NCBI RefSeq assembly: GCF_958298935.1
Contig: NC_084922.1
Location: 560,501-624,500 of the forward strand
Direction: 5' to 3'
Length of the DNA: 64,000 nt
Source of the DNA: Phragmites australis
Lineage: Eukaryota > Streptophyta > Magnoliopsida > Poales > Poaceae
Of this stretch, positions 47,415 to 59,312 are shown in pieces (within the stretch, counting starts at the first letter, position 1; each line of letters opens with the position of its first letter). A program made the position numbers and the translations under genes. The notes below the pieces were generated by a model that was not told where the DNA came from, did no database searches, and saw nothing but the letters and a program-made list of their open reading frames with translations.

Positions 47415-49531
47415 TGTACGATTGCATTTTGTCATATATCCACATTTTTTTTTCACATATACATGCACAAAAAAAGAAGAAGAGAGAGCTAAGCAGTAGC
47501 GTGCTTGTAATCCTCTTTCCAGCCCAAGTGCTATCTCCAGCTGGCTTTTTTTTTCTGCACAGCAGCCCATTGGCCCTCTCGGACTCCCTCTTCCTCTCTA
47601 GGCCAGCCTGGCCTCCCTCTCTCTCCCTTTAGTGGTTTGGGTCCAGCCCATCCATTTGCTGCAGGCCGCCAGCCTCCTATCCTTTGCTGGGCCATGGCAG
47701 CCCTGGCTGGCCCAGACGCCACCTCCCCTTTTTTTTCTCTCCCATCGCACTAGCCCAGGAGCAGCTCATCTGCTAGCTCCAGTCGCTCCTGCTTGAGCCG
47801 CCTCCATTCTCCAGAGGAGCAGCCGGACTCCATCTCCTTCAACCAAAAAAAAATCAAACCAAGCAACACAAAAATCCCCTCCAAATTCGGATCAGATAAG
47901 AAAGGGAATTTCATCTAGAAGGCCTCAAATGAGATCTCCACCGAATCCTAAACCGTTTCCCCTCTATCTCTAGCTCAAATCTTCAGTTGGAGAGAGATTC
48001 GACCGGCCATGAATTTCGAATCTCAACAAACTCGAGTTCTATCCTCTTATCTCGAATCCTCGCTGCTACCTATATAAAGAGGAGGGATTTGGGGGGAAGA
48101 AAGAGCAGAAGCCCTGTCAAGTTGCTACCGGGCCACCGCATAAACTCATCTCCATCGACCAAAGCTTTGCCGTAAGCTAGCTGCCAGCCTGTGACTTCTT
48201 CATCGCCTCATCTGGGTTCATCGCGATGGGTTCTCACCGGAGCTCCGCCGTCGGTAAGCGCCATGCCGAATGCTCCCCTACTCTCTGATGCCATGTGTGT
48301 GGCCCGGCTGCTGTTGCAATTACGCTTGTCCCCGTCCTTCGCGTCGGCGTGCTCCTGCTTTTGGTGCTCACTGATGTGATGCTGCGGGTCCGATTGGCCG
48401 GTGATGAAAACCTGAGGCCCGGCCGCTATGCTTCATGCTGATGTTCTGTGATAGCTCGGCCTTCGTGCCGTCGTGCTCGGAGACCGCCGATGATGCTAAA
48501 ACTGAGGCTCTCCTTTCCTCCTCCTGTTCTTAGCCGAGTGGTGGTGGCCTGGTGCTACCCTTCTCTATGATGGTGATGCTATGCACTGATGTCTGGCCGT
48601 CGTGCCATGAGGCTTGCGTTCATATGGCTACTGCTTGTCAGTGATCGTGTGTTGCAGAAAATTCAGAGTGTGGGTATTCTTTTGGTTGCCCCAATACTGA
48701 TTTATGCTATTGCCAGAGACCTAATCCTTTTATAGGATGTTCGGTGATATGGCTGCTGCCTCGTGATAATCATGTAATGCAAAAGAATACGAAAGGAGGG
48801 CTTTGTTTGGTTGCCCCAGTATAAAATTATTGCCAGAGACCTAATCCTTTTTAAGGATGTTCGGTGCTATGGCTTTCGTCTTTGCGGCATGTTGCCTTCG
48901 GAACGGCCGATGAGGACAAGTCCGAGGCCCAAAGAGGAGCTAGTGAGTCAAGCACGGCGTCGAAGCTCCCGGTTGTGGCCATGCTGCTGCTTTCGGTCGA
49001 AGCTACGCGTCATGCCGCGCTCCTAGCCCACCTCTTCATAAAAAACATAATTCTGAGGCCTGCGAGGCCGATGATGACCCGGGATACATAAACAGTTCAA
49101 AAAGCTCATGCTAGACTGTTATCCCATTCTTTACTGCTTTTGATTTCTAACGCTTACTTTGCTTGGTTTTTGTTGCGTGTGACTACAGCCTTGCAGACTC
49201 GGAGACGACCTCGGTATGATGACCGCCAGCGCACTTAATCGGAGGTAGCCCGAAGACGGGCGTAATTAACCGGAGAGCCTCACGAGACCACGGGAACCAA
49301 GATAAAGCAATCGCCAAATCATGAAGATAGTCAAATAGCGTGAGCGTTTGAGGAGTAAAACAATTGTAATCGAAAGATGTACTTTATGAATTCAATATGA
49401 ATGAATAAAGTTACAATTCCATTACATTGTATCCTGTCTCTTGTATACTCTGTATACTGGCACGCCCGCAATATTATATACACAGTTTCAAATGCAAATT
49501 CAAACGCGAGACGTTTCGAATCCGCGAAACA
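47415..49531 (+). mobile_element. Solo LTR (2117 bp) with ATCAG target duplication
   Basis: It begins TGTACGATTG and ends GCGAAACA, with ATCAG on both sides (47410-47414 and 49532-49536). It lies inside the old gypsy element, between its aRNase H and integrase remnants. TATATAAA at 48071-48078 and AATAAA at 49404-49409 suggest plus orientation. No internal region or second LTR is present, so it probably arose by LTR-LTR recombination. Confidence 0.75.
48071..48078 (+). promoter_or_regulatory. TATA box of the solo LTR
   Basis: TATATAAA followed by AGGAGG, about 660 bp into the solo LTR, in a plausible U3 position. Confidence 0.5.
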
Positions 49532-49619
49532 ATCAGACTATTGGTCAAGTTGGACAGCATCCGTTCGCCAAATTGTCGGGACAAATGTTTGAGGAGTTTC
49601 TCAACGAATACTCCTATGG

Positions 49620-50020
49620 GTACCGGAGCTCAGGAAGAAGCGAATCTAGCAAGTTCATCCACACTAGAGTTGTCACTCCTCTTGATGTGCATTACTTCTA
49701 GCCCTTTGAACTTTTCCTCGAGCTTTCGCATCTCTCTCAAGTTAGCCGCCATGTTATCATTCGAGCATTGGTACTCTTTTTAAACTTGATTTATGACTAG
49801 TTGTGAGTCCCTTTTCATGAGAAGTCGTATAATTCCAAGTGATGCAGCTATGCAGAGTCCATTTACCAATCCTTCGTATTCTGCAACATTGTTGGAAGCT
49901 TTAAAATCTAATTGAACAACGTACCTGAGTTCATCCTCTGTTGGAGATTTGAGCACAATGTCAGCCCTAAGCCCTGAAGTGTGAGCGATCTATCAAAGAA
50001 AAGCGTTCAGTAGTCCTCGA
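49620..50020 (-). pseudogene. Old gypsy element: second (archaeal-type) RNase H remnant
   Basis: The minus strand reads LRYVVQLDFKASNNVAEYEG, LVNGLCIAASLGI, DSQLVINQV, a stop, KEYQCSNDNMAA and ELARFASS. It aligns residue by residue with the aRNase H of the young element but carries at least two stops. It is cut at 50051 by insertion of the young element and resumes at 61151. Confidence 0.8.
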
Positions 50021-50238
50021 CCACACTTGGCCTTGTTTTTTCAACGCTTGTTGTCGGTGTATTCAGAACCAGGGGTCCCTAAGTCCCGAGGCCAGGCCGG
50101 CTATCCACCACATGTCACCACCCTGCGAGGTAAGAAAAAGCTAAGTCCCGGGAGAAGGTGCTCGGGGCCGCCGCCTCTGGTTCCCGAGCACCCTAGTTCC
50201 CCGATGATCTGCAGGGTCCAAATACTAAGAACGAAGTC

Positions 50239-50592
50239 CTCGGGAGAGAGTGCTCGGGGCTGCACGTGGCAGCCCCCGAGGACTCGGTGCCCCGAAGACC
50301 CCACCGAAGTGCTCGGGAGAGAGTGCTCGGGGCTGCACGTGGCAGCCCCCGAGGACTCGGTGCCCCGAAGGTCCCACCGAAGTGCTCGGGAGAGAGTGCT
50401 CGGGGCTGCACGTGGCAGCCCCCGAGGACTCGGTGCCCCGAAGGTCCCACCGAAGTGCTCGGGAGAGAGTGCTCGGGGCTGCACGTGGCAGCCCCCGAGG
50501 ACTCGGTGCCCCGAAGGTCCCACCGCAGTACTCGGGAGAGAGTGTTCGGGGCTGCACGTGGCAGCCCCCGAGGACTCGGTGCCCCGAAGGTT
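50239..50592 (+). repeat. 73-bp tandem array in the 5' LTR, about 4.85 units
   Basis: Units start CTCGGGAGAGAG at 50239, 50312, 50385, 50458 and 50531. Each holds an inverted repeat, CTCGGGGCTGC/GCAGCCCCCGAG around ACGTG, so each unit can fold and exposes a CACGTG G-box core. Confidence 0.95.
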
Positions 50593-51082
50593 CGCGCAAG
50601 ATCATTCAACGACCCGAAGGGTCCCGTCGTCAGGGTGTCATCCAGTCAAAGGCCCAATGCCGCATTTAATAGGCACGCGCGGTCTGACATCCTGACATCC
50701 TGACATTCTCAGCTGCCCACGCCCCAGTGTCAGACCCTGCCATGCACTAGCAGGGGGCCGTGGGTCCATTAAATGCACGGGTCCCGTCCCGTTTCATCCA
50801 GGTGCCTCGGGATAACGTTGCCAGAATCGAAGCGCTCGGCCTGCCACCCTGCCCTGGCAGAAGAACAAGACAGGGTGGGCGCACCGGGCACCTCTGAGGC
50901 TGCCCGGTGGGCCCCTTTTAGGGCGCCCCGAGGCTTCCGCAGCGGCTGGTGGTCGAATGCGCGCCGCATTTCTCCACCGCCCCTGTCACTTCGCCAAAAT
51001 GAAATGATTACGCCTTTCTCCGTGGCACCTTGGCATTCGCGTCCCCTCTTTCCCATTCAGGATATGTTGAGGTCGGCGCGCC

Positions 51083-51088
51083 TATAAA
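51083..51088 (+). promoter_or_regulatory. TATA box of the 5' LTR
   Basis: TATAAA in GCGCCTATAAAAGGAAAGG, about 1.03 kb into the LTR. The matching site in the 3' LTR is 60710-60715. Confidence 0.75.
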
Positions 51089-51520
51089 AGGAAAGGATGG
51101 AGAACACTAAAAGCAAGGAAAAAAGGCCCCCGACCACCAGACGACCAACAATCTCCGACGAACCAGGCCAAAGATAGATCGACAGACACTCGAACCAGCT
51201 CAAGTTAAGCTAGAACATAAGAGCCTCAAGCTCTTTGTAAACAGCTCTCCCCTTAGAACCAGATACCTCCTTGAAGAATTCCCTTCAAGGATAAATATAG
51301 TGCTCATACAGGAGTAGGGTGTTACGCCTCCGTGCGGCCCGAACCTGTCTAAAACCCGGCGTACCCACTTTTTCTTGCATTAGGGTGATCGTCTCCCGCC
51401 AGCCATCGCATTTATTTCCGTTCCCGCTTATTTCCCAAACAAGTTTTTCCAGGATCATCCCCCCGGCCGAATCTCTAAAAAGGGGTCTCTCGGGATCCCT
51501 GCCACAGGAGTTCACTCTTC

Positions 51521-54274
51521 GGGGTGCCGGCGGGCAAGCTCCTTGGTTTCTTGGTCTCTGGCCGGGGGATCGAGGTCAATCCAGAGAAGATCCGGGCCAT
51601 CGAGCAGATGCGACCCCCGGTTCGACTCAAGGAAGTCCAGCGCCTCGCCGGCTGCATGGCCGCCCTCGGGCGCTTCATCTCCAAGCTCGGGGAGCGAGGG
51701 CTCCCCCTCTTCAAGCTTCTGAAAAAATCCGGTCATTTTGACTGGACGCCGGAGGCCGAGCAGGCCTTCCGCGACTTAAAGAAGTACCTTACTTCGCCAC
51801 CCGTGTTGGTGGCTCCTTCTCAAGGTGAGCCCCTGCTGCTTTACGTTTCAGCCACTCCTCAGGTTGTGAGCGTAGTATTGGTGGTGGAGCGAGACGAGTG
51901 TTCAGGGCCGGGTGCTGGGTCCCAGCTCCCAGAGGCCCCCGACCACTCACCTGTCCTCGTGGCTCCCCCGGAGCAAGGGGTCGAGCCCGAGCACACTGCT
52001 CTTCCCAGCCAAGGAATCGAGCTCGAGTGCCCGGCCAACCCCGACCATACCGCCGACCCTGGGGGCTGTGGCAGTCCCCCGGGTGCGGCCACTATCCGGG
52101 CCCGCCGGGTACAGCGACCGGTGTACTTCGTCAGCGAGGTCCTCCGGGAGGCCAAGACAAGGTATCCCCAAGCTCAGAAGCTGCTCTATGCCGTGCTCAT
52201 CGCCTCCCGGAAGCTGCGCCACTACTTCCAGGCGCACAAAGTCTCGGTGGTTACCACTTATCCACTGGGACCCATTCTCCGGAACCGGGAAGGCACCGGG
52301 CGCGTTGTCAAATGGGCAGTAGAGCTGGCGGAGTTCGACTTACACTTCGTCAGTCGCCAGGCAATCAAAAGCCAGGCGCTCTCCGACTTCTTGGCAGAGT
52401 GGACGCCCGTCCCCTGCGTCGTCCCAGAAGAGGTTTCTGCCTATCCCGGGCACGACGCGCCCGGGTACTGGGTCATGCACTTCGACGGCTCCCTCTCGCT
52501 GAAAGGCGCAGGGGCCGGAGTGGTTCTCACCTCCCCAACGGGTGAAGAGCTCCGGTACGTCGTACAGTTGCAATTCCGCGCATCCAACAACATGGCGGAG
52601 TATGAAGGTCTCATCGCCGGCCTCCGAGCTGCGGTGGGGCTCGGGATTCGTCGCCTCCTGGTCAAAGGGGACTCCCAACTGGTCGTCAACCAGGTGTCCA
52701 AGGAGTACCAGTGCACGGATCCTCAAATGGCGGCGTACGTGGCTGCAGTCAGAAAGCTCGAGAGACGCTTCGACGGCCTCAAATTGCGGCATATCTCTCG
52801 CCGCGACAATGCTCCGGCCGACGAGCTCTCTCGCCTGGCCTCATCACGTGCGCGCGTCCCTGCCGGAGTCTTTGAAGAAAGACTCGCACGGCCTTCCGTC
52901 CTGCCTGCCGAACAGGATGAAGGGGAAACCTCGAACTCAATTCAGGAGACCCCGGCGGTGCCCTCAGTGGGAAGCCCCGTCAGGGCGCCGCCGTCCGACG
53001 AGTGCGCTGTGCTCGCCGAATGTTCTCAAGATGCCTCGTGGATGTCTGACATCCGAGGGTACTTGAAAGAAAAGTTCCTACCCGAGGATGAGGCGTCTGC
53101 CGAAAGGGTTGCTCGGCAGTCCAAACGCTATGCCATTGTAGATGGGGATCTCTACCGACGTAGCGCAGGAGGTATCCTCCTGAAATGCATCTCTCGGGCA
53201 GAAGGCGGCGATCTTCTCGCTGAGGTCCACGAGGGCGAGTGCGGTGGCCATTCATCGTTCCGCACGCTGGTCGGGAAAGCCTTCCGGCAAGGTTTCTACT
53301 GGCCTACAGCTCTCCAGGATGCTTCCGAGCTGGTTCGGCGCTGCAGGGCATGCCAGTTCCATGCAAAGCAGATTCACCAGCCAGCTCAGGCTCTCCATAC
53401 CATTCCCCTGTCATGGCCTTTTGCGGTCTGGGGTTTGGACATTCTGGGTCCATTCCCCCGAGCAGTCGGGGGCTATGCATACCTATATGTCGCTATCGAC
53501 AAATTCACTAAGTGGCCGGAGGCGGTCCCAGTCATCAAGGTGACCAAAAACACGGCGCTCCAGTTTATCCGCGGCATCACTAGCCGCTTTGGTGTCCCCA
53601 ATCGGATCATCACCGACAACGGCACCCAGTTCACAAGTGCCTTGTTCGGGGACTATTGCGAAGATCTCGGCATCAAGCTCTGCTTCGCTTCCGTCGCTCA
53701 TCCTCGGAGTAACGGGCAGGTCGAGCGCGCCAACGCGGAGATACTAAAGGGCCTCAAAACCCGGACCTATAACGTGCTCGCTAAGCACGGGAAGGGATGG
53801 GTGGACGAGCTGCCAGCCGTGCTCTGGGCCAATCGGACTACGCCAAGCCGCGCTACCGGGGAAACTCCTTTCTTCCTCGTCTACGGCGCCGAAGCAGTCC
53901 TCCCCTCCGAGCTCACTTTGGGCTCCCCTCGAGTGCATGCATACTCTGAGGGTGAGCAGGAGCATCAAAGGCGCGACGACGTAGACTACCTGGAGGAGCG
54001 CCGGCGGCGTGCTGCTGTCCGGGCGGCTCGGTACCAGCAGAGTCTGCGGCGTTATCATCTGCGCCATGTCCGGGCCCGGTCTCTCGAGGTGGGGGACCTA
54101 GTTCTCCGACGCATCCAGTCGCGCGAAGGAATGAATAAGTTGTCCCCTGTGTGGGAAGGTCCCTTCACCGTGATCGCGGTCCCCCGGGCAGGTTCTTTCA
54201 GGTTGGCGACGGAGGAAGGACAGCCACTCCCGAATCCGTGGAACATCGAGCATCTTCGACGCTTCTACCCGTAG
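51521..54274 (+). CDS. Truncated gypsy pol: RT end, RNase H, aRNase H, integrase
   Basis: One open frame of about 917 codons, ending TAG. It enters at [18 protein letters not shown], the RT thumb/connection, with no upstream start, so it is a 5'-deleted polyprotein rather than a gene with its own ATG. RNase H region 1 has [20 protein letters not shown] and the HYFQAH motif. A Pro-rich linker precedes it. The second, archaeal-type RNase H runs about 310-445 ([47 protein letters not shown]). Integrase has a zinc-binding [13 protein letters not shown] (about 569-607), catalytic D in [10 protein letters not shown] (about 638), D in ITDNGTQF (about 697) and E in NGQVERAN (about 733). The end has WEGPFTV. 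There is no stop, consistent with a recent insertion. Confidence 0.93.
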   Translation, partial: GVPAGKLLGFLVSGRGIEVNPEKIRAIEQMRPPVRLKEVQRLAGCMAALGRFISKLGERGLPLFKLLKKSGHFDWTPEAEQAFRDLKKYLTSPPVLVAPSQGEPLLLYVSATPQVVSVVLVVERDECSGPGAGSQLPEAPDHSPVLVAPPEQGVEPEHTALPSQGIELECPANPDHTADPGGCGSPPGAATIRARRVQRPVYFVSEVLREAKTRYPQAQKLLYAVLIASRKLRHYFQAHKVSVVTTYPLGPILRNREGTGRVVKWAVELAEFDLHFVSRQAIKSQALSDFLAEWTPVPCVVPEEVSAYPGHDAPGYWVMHFDGSLSLKGAGAGVVLTSPTGEELRYVVQLQFRASNNMAEYEGLIAGLRAAVGLGIRRLLVKGDSQLVVNQVSKEYQCTDPQMAAYVAAVRKLERRFDGLKLRHISRRDNAPADELSRLASSRARVPAGVFEERLARPSVLPAEQDEGETSNSIQETPAVPSVGSPVRAPPSDECAVLAECSQDASWMSDIRGYLKEKFLPEDEASAERVARQSKRYAIVDGDLYRRSAGGILLKCISRAEGGDLLAEVHEGECGGHSSFRTLVGKAFRQGFYWPTALQDASELVRRCRACQFHAKQIHQPAQALHTIPLSWPFAVWGLDILGPFPRAVGGYAYLYVAIDKFTKWPEAVPVIKVTKNTALQFIRGITSRFGVPNRIITDNGTQFTSALFGDYCEDLGIKLCFASVAHPRSNGQVERANAEILKGLKTRTYNVLAKHGKGWVDELPAVLWANRTTPSRATGETPFFLVYGAEAVLPSELTLGSPRVHAYSEGEQEHQRRDDVDYLEERRRRAAVRAARYQQSLRRYHLRHVRARSLEVGDLVLRRIQSREGMNKLSPVWEGPFTVIAVPRAGSFRLATEEGQPLPNPWNIEHLRRFYP

Positions 54275-55943
54275 ATGGTCGTGCTCGCGGTTCAGGTTAG
54301 TAAGGCCGGGGGCTTCTCCCCGCCCGAGCAATCTGAAGGCTTCGCCCCGTGGGGTAAGTCGATGTCACCCAACCTTGTAAATATTGCACATTAAGTTTTT
54401 CAATAAGCAATCGCTATATCAAAATACTTTTTCTGGATTCCGTATGTTTAATATGTCTGGTGAGGAGCTCGGTTGTGCGAGAAAAAGTTCGCTCTCTCTT
54501 TTTTCCCGCTGACAAAAGAATCCCGATCGGTATGCATGCGAGCAGTCGCTGCTGACCTACGTCCGGCATGGTAGGCTGTGGTGTTCGGTGTCGTGGCAGG
54601 CTCCCGGGCACTACCAAGTTTTGGGGTGCTCTGGGTAATCCAATCGCTCGAGCTGCTCGAGTAGTCCGGAGCTCGGGCCCTCGGAGCGGGCTGTCGGTGC
54701 TCGGTCTGGTCTGTCATACCCGGACGCCACCGAACCATAGGACCTCTAGGTTATGCCTCTGTCCGCTCTTGTTCGCCGGTTTGGGTATTCGAGAGGTCTC
54801 GGGTCAAAAACGAGAACAGTCTATAGCAAGTACCGCACTAACAGAGCGCACCAGACAAAAAAAATTCTATATTCTCTCTTAAGTCGCAGGCTGGCAATCA
54901 CAAGCAGTTCGGCCGCGAGGGCTTCAATGCCCCGGTCTCTGGTCAGCCCCAAGGGTCTTCGGGTGGTCCTACCACTTAGGCTTGGGTGGTCGAGGCCACC
55001 CGACCCTAGGAGCCTCGTATGCCTCTGGGCCCTCGGGCGCTCCGTTGAAAGAATCAAGTCCCCGGGCCCCCGAGCTCGGAAGCACACCCCTCCTGGATCG
55101 GTTGGCCGGAAGGCCGACAGCTGTCCGGTGAGTGGTTATATTCAGACAAGTCTGCTTTCAGTAAATTTATGTTTCCGAGTCATTCTCGGGGGCTCTCGCG
55201 CTTTAATCTGTTCGGCGAGGTGGTCTCCTTGCACGCAAAAACCCTGCCGCGTGTCTACTTTTTCCCAGAACGACATAGCGGTTTGTAGAAAGGAGTACCG
55301 TGCTTGCGATAATGTCTGACCGAAGCCCTTCGTGGTCGTCGTGGTGTTCGGTCTGCTTTTATGGACCCCGAGCACTACCGAGTCCTCGAGTACCCTGGGT
55401 AATCCTATCGCTCGAGCTACTCGGGTAGTCCGGAGCTCAGGTCTCGGGGGCAGGCTGTCAGTGCTCGGTCCGGCCCGTTTCAAGCCCGGGCACCACCGGA
55501 CCGCGAGGACTCTTGGTCACATTCTCGCCCGCACACGTCTCCCTTCTACTAACTGAGTGGTCGCAAAGTGAAAAAGTGTTCATTAGGCACGGCGTGTTCC
55601 GAGCAGGATCGATCTATCTCCCGGGCAAGGGAGTCTGTGTCTTCGTTTCTTAACCTAGGCAGTGCGGACTCGCGAGAGCTTGAGGGCTGGCTGCGCCAAC
55701 GCCAGCGACCGGAACAACTTCATTTCTCAGGGATGGGAAGGTCGGGAACGGCCCGACTGAGTACTCCCCGGGACTTCCAAGCAGAGCACCAGAAGAAACA
55801 TCAAACACACAGAGAAATTGGAGTTGCGAGCCCAAGGAAAAGCTTCCATTATATTCACAAGACATATACAAGGCGTTTTCTAAGGGTTCACTCCTAATGT
55901 TCACTCCTACATCTACAACAAAAGAAAAGAGGGCACAGAAGGC
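54275..55943. other. Spacer between pol and antisense gene, with diverged internal repeats
   Basis: Non-coding, GC-rich. About 54579-54752 and 55341-55516 are related: both run GTGTTCGGT, GGGTAATCC.ATCGCTCGAG, AGTAGTCCGGAGCTC-like text, GTGCTCGGTC and CACCGGACC/CACCGAACC. They are roughly 175 bp each, in direct orientation. Small frames on both strands show no domains. Confidence 0.6.
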
Positions 55944-58900
55944 CTAGTCGGCGGCAGAGGCGTCGGCTGAATCCTCCGAGTCGTCCCCGGGGGCTGGCGG
56001 CGGCGGCACCTCTCGCCTGAAGCCGGCCGCCACCACGGAGGCGGTACTCCTAACCGCTGCCCGGGCGGCCTCCTCCTCAGCCTCGACTACTCCCTCCCGC
56101 GCCGGCTCCAATGGGAAGTTCGGGTCCCTGCTTCGGTAGCAGGCCAGGACGTGCTCGGCCACGGCACGTGCCAAGCCACGTCCCTCCCGGGCGGCAAGTT
56201 CCTGAACTGCCCAGGGCAGGGTCTCGAGGCGCTCGCAGACCTGCTGCAGCCCCAACACTTGTCGTGCGGGGCCGTCGCCCTTCTTGTCGTCGACAAGCCG
56301 TCCGAGACCACCCTTCTCCACGGCCCGTCGCATCCGCCGGAGGATGTCCTCCAGCATATGCTCAAGGTTGACCCGCGAGACAAAGGCGGTCTCGAGCTTC
56401 TCCTTGGCGGCCCACCGCTGTGCCTCGAGTCCCTGGTCCCTGGCCGGACCAGAAGAACCGCCAGCTGCAGCGGGGACGGCAGCCTGCTTCGCCTTGGCCA
56501 CCATCTCGGACAAGGCGCGTTCACGGGCGGCCAGTTCCGCCTCGTGCTTCGCATTCTCCTCCGCCCTGGTAGCCGCGGCGGCCACCGCAGCAGCAGCTTC
56601 GCCCTCTCGGCGACTCAGTTCGCCTTCTCGGCGACTCAGCTCATTCTCCCGCCGGGCCAGCACATCCTCCTGCTGGACCACCGAATCCTCCCGGGCTCCG
56701 AGATCCGACGCTGATAGCTCGTTGTCTACTTCCCGGACGGAGACGTCCTCTTCCCAGCGCTTGATTTCTTCTCTGATCTTCCGGAGGTCGTCTTCCCAGC
56801 GCTGGAGGTCGGCGCGCGTCTTCTCGTCCGCGCCCTCCCGGCGGGCCAGCTCGGCTTGCCGCTCCTCCGCAGCCTCCTCCCGGGCTGCGACTGCCGCCTC
56901 CCTCTCCTGCGCCTGCCCCATCCTGGCAAGGGCCTCGGCAGCTTGCTGCCTCGACGCCTCGGCCAAGCGGGCGGCGTCTTCTCGTTCCCGCGCGGCCTCT
57001 GCCCGCGCGGTCTTCAGAGTTTCTCGTTCCCGCGCGGCTTCCGCGCGGATGTCTTCTAGGAGTTTCTGCTCCCGCGCGGCTGCCGCACGGGCCTCCTCCT
57101 GGGCGCCCGCCAGCTGCGCCTTCTCCAGTGCCAGGCGGGCGCACTCGGCTTCGAGCTCCCCCTCCTTGGCCTTCACCACTGCGCCCAGCTGCCCGACTGC
57201 TGCTTGGACGCCTTTAATGGCGGCCAGGAAGGGATCGGCAGGCCGGCCGGGCACTGCGGGCGCCCAGGCTTCTCCGCGCGATGCCTCCAGGGGGGCCGAG
57301 CTCTCCGCCGGGCCTTACGCCGCCATCCGCCCCGGGCTCTGCCTGCCCGGGGTAGGCTCCGCCGGAGCCAAGGTCTCAGACGGCGGCCGTGTTCCCGCAT
57401 CGGTCGCCCTGTCCACCGGCCCCGGCAGAACATCCGCCTCCACCGTTATCCGCCCCGGGCTCTCCACGCCCGGGGTAGGTTCCGCCGGCACCCTTCTTTC
57501 GGCTGCCACCTCCGCCTCTCTCCCAGGGGCCGCCACGTCAATTGGCACCTCCGCCGATCCTATGCCGGCCTCCGCCATCGCAGCGGGCAGGCTCGGCTCT
57601 GGCTCCGGCGCCTGCTCTCTCTCCGTCACAGCAGCGCCTGCAGCTGGCCTGCGGGAGACAAGTGAAAGTTGACAAAACTTAGTTCGGGCCGAAAATGCCC
57701 ATGGAAAAGCAAGAAAGAAGACTCACCGATACCGCCATTTGGCCGCTGGGAGCCTGATGTCCGGGTCCGGTGCCGTCGGTCCGGACTCCTCCCGCCGCCT
57801 CTTCCGCTGGGGCCTCGGCTGAGCCACTACGCAGGCCATGGGCGCCGTCGTGCGAACCTCGGGTGCCGCCGGACGGGTCTCGGTCTCCGCCGTGCAGGTC
57901 GCAGGCGTCGATGCAGGCCCCATCCGCACCAGACGCGGCTCCAGCACCGGAAATGCCGCCGCTGCCGTCGGCGACGGCGGAGAATCCGGCACTAGGATCA
58001 AGGCCCGGGGTCGCTTTCCCCGGTCTCCCGGCGCCAACTCTTCAACAACTTCAGTGGCGCCCTCCTCTCCGGCACGGCGGCTGCTGCTTGCGGCGGCCCC
58101 GTCGCCAGCCCGCGTCGAACTACCAGCGACCTCCTCGCCAAGAAGTTCCTCCAGCCCGGGGAGGTCGGAGGCCTCGGGACTCCGGCTTCGTGGCCGGTCC
58201 ACGGGCCCCTGGGCATCGAACTCCGGCAGCCCCGCCATGATGGCCACCCGGTTGGGATTGGCGCAGAGCGCCATCTCCGGCCACGGGAGCTCCGCCCGGC
58301 TCATGTCCTCCGTCCCGGTGATCACTCGGGTCATCCCTCGCAGCTCCGCCTGCCCCAGATCCCAGCTCGCGCCAATCTGGGTCCTGGTGATATCCTCCGG
58401 CCCGGTGTAGAACCAGCTTGGTCGGGCCCGCTCTCGCAAGGGTGCCAACCGACGACGCAGAAAGTCCACAACCACTATGACTGAGGTCAGCCCGGACTCG
58501 CGCAGCTCCAAGATGCGCTCCAGCACCGGCTTCAGCCTCGCGTCTTCTGGCGGCGGCGCCTCCCACGTCGATCGCCGAGGTTCCGCCGCCCTCTCTGGCA
58601 ATTCGAGGCGCTCGTGGGGGTCGATGTCGACGAAGAACCAGTCCCGCCGCCACTCCTCCCACTTGCTGCGCATCACCTGGGGAATGTAATGGTCCCCCAG
58701 GCCTTCCCGGAGCCGAAGGTTGCAGCACCCCGCGACGTCCGCCGTGGAGTGCCCCCTCTTCTTCCCCACCGGCCGGAGAATGAAGAAATGGCAAAGCAGC
58801 GTCGCCGACGGCATCACCCCCACGAACATTTCGCAGAGATGCGCGAAGACCGCCAACGCCACGACGGAATTGGGGCTTAGGTGCGCCATTTGTATGCCGT

Positions 58901-59159
58901 ACGTCTCCAAAACTTGCAGAAAGAAGGCGGAGAACGGCGGCACTAGCCCCGCCGCCACGAAAGAGGTGAAGAGAACGGTCCGCCCAGGGACGGTCGTCGC
59001 CGGCGTCAGAGTCGCCGGCCTCACCACCACGGCACCTTCCTGACCCTCCGGTACCAACAGCTTCCTAATCTTATCCGCCGCCTCCTCGTTCCTCAGACGA
59101 GACTCCGGCAAGATGCTGTCCGAAGTCCTATCCCGGCGTCCTCCTCCAACCCTCGTCAT
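55944..59159 (-). CDS. Antisense spliced gene of the gypsy element (putative gypsy-type transposon domain plus coiled coil), one in-frame stop
   Basis: Exon 1 is 57727-59159 (ATG at 59157-59159) and exon 2 is 55944-57648. The intron has GTGAGT and CCCGCAG borders. Exon 1 ends in phase 2 and exon 2 supplies the third base (CG plus G), continuing KWRYRPAAGAAVTEREQ in frame. Total is 1046 codons including stops. Residues about 55-255 resemble the grass 'putative gypsy type transposon' domain (GRTVLFTSFVAAGLVPPFSA, LSPNSVVALAVFAHLCEMFV, KWEEWRRDWFFVD, FLRRRLAPLRERARPSWFY). The middle is Pro/Ala-rich and low complexity. The end (about 620-1000) is a long Glu/Arg/Ala coiled coil. A TAA at 57315-57317 (codon 589) breaks exon 2; the frame is otherwise open. 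Transcription would run against pol. The function is unknown. Confidence 0.8.
57649..57726 (-). other. Intron of the antisense gene
   Basis: On the minus strand it runs from GTGAGTCTTC to CTTGTCTCCCGCAG, 78 bp, with a pyrimidine-rich 3' end. Without removal of this intron the exon 1 frame ends at TGA 57723-57725. Confidence 0.75.
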
Positions 59160-59312
59160 CTCAACAGGGTGGAAGGTGTTTTTTGGTGGAGAAGAGGGAG
59201 AAGGGAGAATGCTCCGGTCGCCTGGGATTTTCCTGAGGGCTTCGGAGCACCAAGAAGGCAGGAGCGCAAGTGCAAGAGAGCGTAAAAAGGGGAAACGGAC
59301 CGATCCGTTCCC

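Larger units (their letters stand above)
50052..51520 (+). repeat. 5' LTR of the young gypsy element
   Basis: It starts TGTCGGTGTATTC and matches the 3' LTR until CACTCT.CG near 51520, where it runs directly into RT coding sequence. The terminal CA is lost. It contains the 73-bp array and a TATA box. Confidence 0.95.

Noticed and set aside
50027..50703. Several overlapping frames on both strands in the LTR arrays (repeated at 59582-60330)
   Set aside because: The 73-bp unit has one spare base per 24 codons, so tandem copies open many frames. There is no start context or family.
56284..57672. 462-codon plus-strand frame opposite antisense exon 2
   Set aside because: Ser/Ala/Arg low-complexity shadow of the GC-rich coiled-coil frame. 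The minus frame has domain structure and a matching splice.
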